Source: Diospyros lotus (Eukaryota; Streptophyta; Magnoliopsida; Ericales; Ebenaceae). Taken from it: a stretch of DNA of 64,000 nt. Positions 57,715 to 64,000 of this stretch are shown here, in pieces. The DNA lies in contig NC_068350.1 in assembly GCF_014633365.1 (NCBI RefSeq), positions 25,135,680 to 25,199,679 on the forward strand, in the 5' to 3' direction. Positions within the stretch are counted from its first letter, which is position 1, and each line of letters begins with the position of its first letter. Under the pieces are notes generated by a model. That model saw nothing but the letters and a program-made list of their open reading frames with translations, did not search any database and had not been told where the DNA came from. The translations under genes and the position numbers were made by a program.

Positions 57715-58219
57715 TGTAACACCCCCTCTCCGAAAACTGCCCGAGAAGAGGTGCTACGGAAAACAAAATAAAACTAACTGATAAAATGAAATCTAATACC
57801 ATAAATGAATATCTCAATCAACTGAAATAAAACTCTGAGTCAACATAAACTGAAAACCATAAATTTTGTCTAATGGGTAAATCCCTCAGCTGAAATATAA
57901 ACTAATACTAAACTAACAAACTCTATAAACTAACAAACTCCTAGACATCTTTTGTTTTGAGCGGCTCCACATACACACACTATTGACCACTGCTGCTAGG
58001 CCCCACATCTGATACTCCCTCGCTAAGACCTGAAAAGGTAAAGAGTACAAGGTGAGCTACAAAGCTTAGCAAGTAATAAGTTGGAAAGAATATTGAAGCT
58101 GAATCAAAGAATATCGATACTGATAAAGTACTTACTGAACTTATACTGAGTATAATCACTATCTGTTTGCATTCATAAAAATGTAATGCACATAAACTGT
58201 AAACTAAATGCAGGTATGC
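57715..58219 (-). mobile_element. Reversed Ty3-gypsy LTR, 3' part
   Basis: TGTAACACCCCCTCTCCG on the plus strand is the complement of an LTR end GGGTGTTACA. On the minus strand it shows the usual gypsy sequence: ttactgagctttgtagctca-like (around 58,050), then caggtcttagcgagggagta and the closing part. It is split at TATGC (58,215-58,219) by the solo copia LTR. No primer-binding site lies beyond 57,715. Confidence 0.78.
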
Positions 58220-59706
58220 TGAAGGATCATGAACGAGGATCAAAAGCATGCAACGGAAGCGTTTTAAAAATAAAACGATCCTCGTATTGGTTAGAGTCTA
58301 GGAGACTTACTTTTTCGGCGGATTACCGGACGGAATGGAGCGATGGGTGCTTCTTCGTGTGGAGGAGACGACGGCTGCCCTGCTAGCCTTCGGCTCCGTC
58401 GCATCAGAAGTCAAACGCCCCCCTTTCGATCTTCCGGAGTATGACTCGAACTCGTGGCCTCTCTTCGGTGAAGAAGAATGAAAAACGACTTGGATTAAAA
58501 AACAACTAAAGAGAGATATATATATAGGGAGAACCCTAGGGTTAAAACCCTAGTGGGCCAAACCCTAATGGGCCAAATCTTTTAATTAATTTCCTAATTG
58601 GGTTAGCCCAATTAATTAATTAAAACCCTTATGAACTATTATTTTATTTTAGCCCAATGGACCATTCTAAATAAAATAATTCTCTCTTAATGTAATTCAT
58701 CCAACAAGCCAAATGTATTAAAAATACATGAGTTACATCGAGCTACCCCGGGGACCAAAAGACAAATTATTCACGGCTACTAAAATGACCAAAATATCCC
58801 TGCTACCTAGTAGCTATATTTTGTCATTCTAAGTGTTCCAACTATCACCATATGGTAACACTGACCCCACGAATAATTTTGCATATGCCATGTCTTTGAC
58901 CTACTAGTGTAATGACGAAAATACCCCTCTGTGTAACACCCATCATTTAGAAAGGAATAATGTACTAACACCTTTCTAAATGACTTCTACCATCCTTAGA
59001 TCACTAGTCCAATAATCCGTGACTACTCGAATGTACTTGCTTATCACTGGGAGCTACCCAGAAGCACACACTCTTAAGTCACGTTCCCAGGGCCCTGGAT
59101 TATTCGATTATTCTTGGACAATCACAAGGGGGTGAATCACAGAAACTATCTTGTATTAGTCTGTCTTAGCTAATTAGAAACCATACTCCCAACTCAAAAG
59201 GATATTGATCTTTGATAGACCTCACCTACAATGAATCTAAGAATATAGCTCTAGGTTCACCAGACCACCAACTAATACTCAAGTATTAGAGTACTCGTCC
59301 ACGTAGTAGCAGTGATAGACTAGCTCCATGATAATTAGTACTTTGTCATTAGCTTCTATCACAGGTCCACTCTACGCATTCCAAATGCGCTTGTACAATT
59401 AGAGTAAACGGACTGTTTACTGGCTAAGGCAAGCCATCCTCCATTAGGATCTATTGCACAATGATCTTATCATGATAGAATGCCCAGTTCTATCAAAAGA
59501 TCAAGAGTTATATTTTCTTGCTTATTAAGTACCCATGATTCATGCCTAACTGTGAAGAACGACCCATCACATGAATCACTTACTTAATAGCATGGACACC
59601 TTTCCAACAATTAAATGCAAATAATATATGTGCCATAAACTGAATAAAAGAAACATCATTACCATAAATTAAACAAAACGTGTCTTTAGGGCATACATTT
59701 CCAACA
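58220..59706 (-). mobile_element. Ty1-copia (Angela/TAR-like) solo LTR, 1,487 bp
   Basis: Minus-strand LTR starting TGTTGGAAATGTATGCCC (ending at 59,706) and finishing CATGATCCTTCA (58,220), bounded by perfect TATGC duplications at 58,215-58,219 and 59,707-59,711. A TATA box lies in the tatatatatag stretch at about 58,517-58,527, next to an accctaggg block. The TGTTGGAAAT...GCCCTA beginning is characteristic of Angela/BARE-type and related LTRs. No internal sequence remains. In the middle (around 58,933) tgtaacacccatc resembles a gypsy LTR start, but here it is an internal LTR sequence. Confidence 0.9.
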
Positions 59707-59812
59707 TATGCAACTTTGGCTCATAGACCCACATAATCTAATAAAACATACCTAACTGATCTAAAACCTATAAACAGAAAAACTGTAAGCCCATACTGTG
59801 GGCAATATGCCC
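59707..59812 (-). mobile_element. Reversed Ty3-gypsy LTR, continuation
   Basis: Starts with the second TATGC and continues the reversed LTR for about 100 bp until it is cut at 59,813 by the next LTR. The rest of it presumably lies beyond the window on the other side of that element. Confidence 0.65.
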
Positions 59813-61983
59813 TGTAATACCCAATATTTTCGTAAGGTTGCCACGTATTTTAAGTGAGTTTAAAATATCGAAAAATATGCTTGAAATGGCAAAAAGTGAC
59901 CGAATCGGTTGCAGGGAGTGCCCTGGAGCTTAGATACCTAAGGACAAAGGTATATTTTTGATGATCATCTCGAGGCGAGATTTATGGCACTAAAAGAAAT
60001 AAAATAAGAGACGGTTTTCAGTTAAACTAAGTTGTAGCCTAAAAAGACCGAATGATGGTAAGGGACTTCCCAAAAATCGTACATATCGAGTAATTTTGAA
60101 TTATTAATTTTGAGATTTTAAGTAGCTCAATAAATTTGATGTTTGAGGGTGTAAATATAATTAGAGGATTGTCCAAATGAAATAAGGATGAAATTATAAG
60201 CTCATGTGGTAAAATATTAAAGTTGAGAACTTGAAATAAGGGCCAAAATGTCATTTGGAAGAAGTTAGGGAATTAGCTTGGATTTCAAAAGTTAAATCCA
60301 TTATAGTTTTGGATTTTAAAAGCCATTCAAATATATCTTTGAGTCTTTGGAGTCCATGGCTTAGATTATGATAAGTGGCATAATGTGATTGGTTGAAGAA
60401 ATCTATAAATAGGCACCATGGGTTGTTCTCAAATCATTCCAAGAAAGTTTTAGAGTTGAGGCCCTCTAAGAGGAGGAGCTTGCTCTAGAGAGAAAGGAGG
60501 AAGTTCGGCAAGAAGGCATGAAGAAATCGAAGGAGAAGCCGGAGAAGAACGAGCCTCGTCGGAGTTACGAGCCTTTGCCGGAGTTTTCCAAAATTAGTAA
60601 GAAAAAAAAGTGAGGTAAATCTGATTTTTTTTTTTTTTTTTTTTTTGAGAATCCTATAAAGGGGGAAGAGACGGTCGCGTAGGTTCAAACGGGGGTCGAA
60701 TCGGAGTTAAAACAAAGGAGATATGGCTGAAATACGAAAATGACGCAATGCTGTCCGAAATCTGGTAGTAGCGCGTGAAGGCGGGTGTGCCACCTTCCAG
60801 GGGCACGTGAGGGAGCGTGAGAAACCCATTTTCTTTCAAAGTTTCCAGTTATGCCCCTACGTTAATACCCTTCAACCCTATGTAAAAAAATTTGAGGTTA
60901 GGTTTACCAAAACTCGTGTTTTCTGCAGAAACCTAGGCTATTTGCTGTGAAATTATACCGTCCAAGAGATAAACCAACAAGGTGAGACTCCTACACTCAA
61001 AATCTTATTTTTTATTCTCTTATGAGAGACTTCTACTGCATGAGATGTGTTTCGTGAAGTTCTTATATGTAAACTCTTATTATTCTTTTACGTGAAATCA
61101 TATTGCACATATCAAATGTATTTTTTCTGGAAAATATATGCTGCTGGCTTTTTAACTGTTGCGTTTATAAAATTTGTGTGGCCATACTGTTGTATCTATT
61201 TGTTATTGGCCGAGGGCAAAAGTCGGATATCCCCCGAGAGGTGCTATACGTGCGCCATCGAGAAAGCTCTCATGGGGAAGACCGTGAGTCTAAGGAACAA
61301 CGGATGTGGTGCTTGCATGAGTTTTATGAGGTTGGGCCGAAGTGACATGGTTAGGGATCTCCCGAGAGGCGCTATGCGTGCGCCATTGAGAAAGCTCTCG
61401 TTGGAGGAGGCTGACGTGTTCACGAGGCACTTCGGAGTAGTTCTCCTTGTCTTCTCATACATTTTATACCTGATCATGCATCGATATAAACTGATTTTTT
61501 GGAGTTTCTCACTAGAAGATTCATCTTCTAATTGGACTATGTCCCTGAAATTTTCAAACGTTCTAGATTCATCGAGTGGCTTTAAGGGAAACGAGGTAGC
61601 TGAAGAATTAGCTTAAATTACTGCCTGTAGCATGATTAGCATATTTTTATGCGAACCTATGTAATTTTGGATATGTTTAAGATGTTCAGTTATCACTTGC
61701 TAGAGATGATGTCCATGTAATATATTTTGTAGACGTATTGAACGATTTTATGTATGATAAATAAAGCGTTATGGTTGTGAACCATATCAGGTTCGATCTA
61801 GCTTCCGCATTTGAAATTTTGACACTTGTCTTAGCTATTTAATATTGGGTTTGTTAAGCTGAGAAGGTGAAAATTAGGGTTTTTGGAAATTTGTGTTATG
61901 TATGGCAGCGATTGTGGTATGAAAAATTTTTATATTCCCAAAATCCTAAGTTATAACACGCCCAAAAAATTTGGGGTGTTACA
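59813..61983 (+). mobile_element. Ty3-gypsy 5' LTR (2,171 bp) with homology to the satellite
   Basis: Starts TGTAATACCC and ends GGGTGTTACA, followed by an initiator-Met primer-binding site. The promoter is gattggttgaag then ctataaatag (60,403-60,412). A splice-donor-like AAGGTGAGACT lies at 60,979-60,989. Its 5' part, 59,848-60,080, is collinear with the satellite monomer; for example ccgaat, agggagtgc, agata and ctaa blocks fall in the same order and spacing. Two copies of cgagaggygctatrcgtgcg lie 128 bp apart (about 61,234 and 61,362). A plus-strand frame at 61,047-61,616 lies wholly in the LTR and has no recognisable domain. Confidence 0.9.
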
Positions 61984-61985
61984 GT

Positions 61986-61997
61986 TGGTATCAGAGC
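61986..61997 (+). other. Primer-binding site, initiator-Met tRNA type
   Basis: TGGTATCAGAGC begins two bases after the LTR end. Confidence 0.93.
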
Positions 61998-64000
61998 TTA
62001 AGTTTATTAGAAGACTTAAGTGACTTTGATATAGTTGATATTAGAGCGGAATGTTATTTGGAGACTTAGGAGAAGTTTAACTTGGAGACTTAAGAGGATC
62101 TGATATTGATAGAACCAGTTAGTAGGAACCCCAAGTGAAGGCTTAGGGGAAAGAGACTAATGGTTCATAAGACGAAACCCCTATTTGGAGATTTGGGGAT
62201 TGACGGTTGAAGTCTTAAAGACTATGGATTTAAGTGTGGTGTAGTGAAAGTGCATGTCTAGGAAAGTTCTGGCTAAGGAAAGACTTGGTATTTAAGTGTC
62301 CATTTGTGACTCACCTTTCTTTCTTGAGAACTTACCTGGTGTACCATTCACGTACATACACTATTCCAGTATACAGTTACTATTCTCAGCTAATAGTGGA
62401 AGCTTGATGGAAGTTAGTTTAAGCAAAAATGATCTAGCTATTGAAGTTAGGATCCAACAATATGATTTGAGTGTGAGGTTGACTCAGTAACCATGATTAT
62501 GGATCCGAGAGATTTAGAGACTGTAGATATGAGGTCACTAGTCGAAATCCTCACGGAGAAAGATAAGATAATTGGTAGTTATTGAGGATGACCGAATCAT
62601 GAATGATTAGTCTGATGTGGCATGGCTTAGTTGATAAGTTAAGGATCAAATGATAATAATTTTTCGAGGATCATTTAGTGCCACGGAAATAAGATGTATA
62701 GATAAGGGATCCAACGGATTGGATCAAGTGAGAGACCAAAGATGGTCAAGGGATGGCGTGTGAGTTATGTCAATTAAATGAGGTGATAGTGGTGCACCTG
62801 ATATGACTTGCAAGGATGGGATAAGGAACCCTAGCAGCGTGATAGTACTGCTGGTTCGGTGTTCGCAGTGACAGATCTGGATCTAGGGACCCGCGTGTAG
62901 AGTGTTGATGGATGACTTGCGGTAAGGTACGAGAGGCTTGTCCACCGAAGCATCATAAGCAGACTGCATGGGAGACGATCTGATGCTAAAGATTTGGGAC
63001 AACCCAGTACGGTATGTGCCTTATAGAGGGGTTTAAACTCCCAATGGTCTAGGATGCGAGATGTGCCGCTAGCTGTGATTGATCGAGGCCGAAAGTCTCG
63101 GGAATCTAAATGTGATGAATTGAACATGGACTGAGTGTCCTATTTAAAGAATTGTATCTGGGTTCGCGGTCATCTTGGGAATGGGTGACACGACAAACAG
63201 TGTGAGGCTTGAGGAGTAGAATACCTCGATGTCTAGTACGGCAATGCTAAGTGAGATCATGGAATGGTAGTGTCTACAATTGCGGTGTATTGCAGAAGGA
63301 GTTAGACACGTGGCTGAGACAGTGAATGATAGTTCTTGGAGAACTACGACGGGACCGTGCAGTTTCACCCAAGGAGTAACCATGTGGGGGTTGACGCTTG
63401 GTGTAGGAGCAAGCCTATTATGTGACCGGGTTGATGGCGACAACTTGTATGCTGGTTGACGATAAATGTAGTGCCTAAGAGGAACTAATTTGATAATAGC
63501 AGGTCGATAGTTAGCTGGATCTGAAGAATGAAATACGAGAGTCAATGGATTCTCGGTAAGTGAAATTTTAGGTAGTAAAGCATGACCAGCCTAAAGCCTT
63601 GATGATGAGTTGTGAGATGGAAATCTCAGTTCAAGGAAGAGTTTGTGTTCCAAAAAGGAAAGAGTTGCTTGATAAGTCGTAACAACCATAAAGGGAATGA
63701 TGAGATACCTAGTCAACAGAATTTGTGACTACGGTTTAGTGTACCAAGGCGGCTTGGAGATTTAGAAATTGTGGACTTAGAGTAAGCCTAAGAGAAGGTT
63801 TGCATGAGGAATACCATGGAGGTTAACGTTGTTAGAACCTGATAAATGAGCAAAAAGTTGTATGTGGCTAGATGTGCAAAGCCACTATAAATCTTGGGAT
63901 TTAAGCCAAGAATTTTGAGGAACCTAACGAGTTCGAGGATTTGAAACATACTGAGTGTATGGAAGGAAGTCACATCTCAGAGATGACTTCCAATAGGCTG
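61998..64000 (+). mobile_element. Internal region of the gypsy element, no recognisable gag
   Basis: Two kilobases downstream of the primer-binding site without an open frame longer than about 130 codons or a Gag motif. Short degenerate repeats of ggagactta(a/g)g recur at about 62,012, 62,063, 62,085, 62,141 and 62,198. Either the leader is very long, or the element is degraded or non-autonomous. The element runs off the window. Confidence 0.6.

Noticed and set aside
57456..57722. Minus-strand frame with a long poly-Glu run
   Set aside because: It is the translation of the TTC microsatellite.
58933..58945. TGTAACACCCATC as the start of another gypsy LTR
   Set aside because: It is inside a solo copia LTR whose ends and TATGC duplication are clear; no matching LTR end is found.
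61047..61616. 189-codon plus-strand frame in the 59,813 LTR
   Set aside because: It lies entirely in the LTR, has no recognisable domain, and spans the internal direct repeat; probably fortuitous.
1..64000. tRNA, rRNA or other structural RNA genes
   Set aside because: No tRNA-like A/B boxes with cloverleaf or rDNA sequence were recognised by eye. The tRNA-complementary strings are primer-binding sites of retroelements.

Overview
This window looks like heterochromatic, probably pericentromeric, DNA from a flowering plant, most likely a eudicot. I see no intact host gene. The evidence is a long AT-rich satellite array followed by nested LTR retrotransposons of typical plant lineages: Ty1-copia of SIRE, Angela/TAR-like and Tork-like types, and Ty3-gypsy of Tat/Retand, chromovirus-like and Athila-like types. 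The species cannot be named from the sequence.

Region 1 (1-23,980) is one uninterrupted head-to-tail satellite array with a monomer of 463-469 bp (typically 464-466): 51 complete units and one truncated unit. It has higher-order organisation. Upstream a marker monomer recurs every 3-5 units. From 13,973 there is a very regular 1,394-bp trimer in four near-identical copies plus one unit. Every monomer carries a palindrome followed by a T-tract of variable length.

Region 2 (23,981-31,640) is a patchwork of retroelement pieces: the 3' end of a Ty1-copia element fused to the satellite, a reversed gypsy-type LTR, two copia RNase H fragments joined in opposite orientation, a Tork-like 3' LTR, and a gypsy LTR at 29,686-31,569.

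Region 3 (31,641-57,059) is a nest that can be unpicked from target-site duplications (TSDs). A SIRE-type solo LTR (TSD CTTGC) was hit by a Tat/Retand element on the minus strand (32,364-55,760; TSD GTTTC/GTTTT). One LTR of that element was hit by a 9.9-kb minus-strand element (33,021-42,892; TSD CTGAG), which in turn holds another solo LTR (38,084-39,496; TSD CAATT). The 9.9-kb element carries no pol. It does carry an intronless, nearly full-length copy of a plant LOG (cytokinin-activating phosphoribohydrolase) gene, next to a second host-like reading frame with a Cys/His cluster. The Retand element has gag-PR-RT-RNaseH-aRNH-IN on the minus strand and an opposite-strand extra ORF with a coiled coil and a recognisable intron. 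A plus-strand gypsy fragment (LTR, primer-binding site, gag) sits inside that extra ORF.

Region 4 (57,060-64,000) holds AT-rich sequence with a (TTC)n microsatellite, a reversed gypsy LTR split by an Angela/TAR-like solo LTR (TSD TATGC), and a 2.17-kb gypsy LTR (59,813-61,983) with an initiator-Met tRNA primer-binding site and about 2 kb of internal sequence without a recognisable gag.

The most interesting link is between regions 1 and 4. About 230 bp of the satellite monomer aligns collinearly with the 5' part of the 59,813-61,983 LTR, including 120 bp without a gap at roughly 60% identity by eye. This suggests the satellite and this LTR family share an origin. All coding sequences are decayed, mostly by stops that look like C-to-T (or G-to-A) changes. 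All boundaries and identities were judged by eye.
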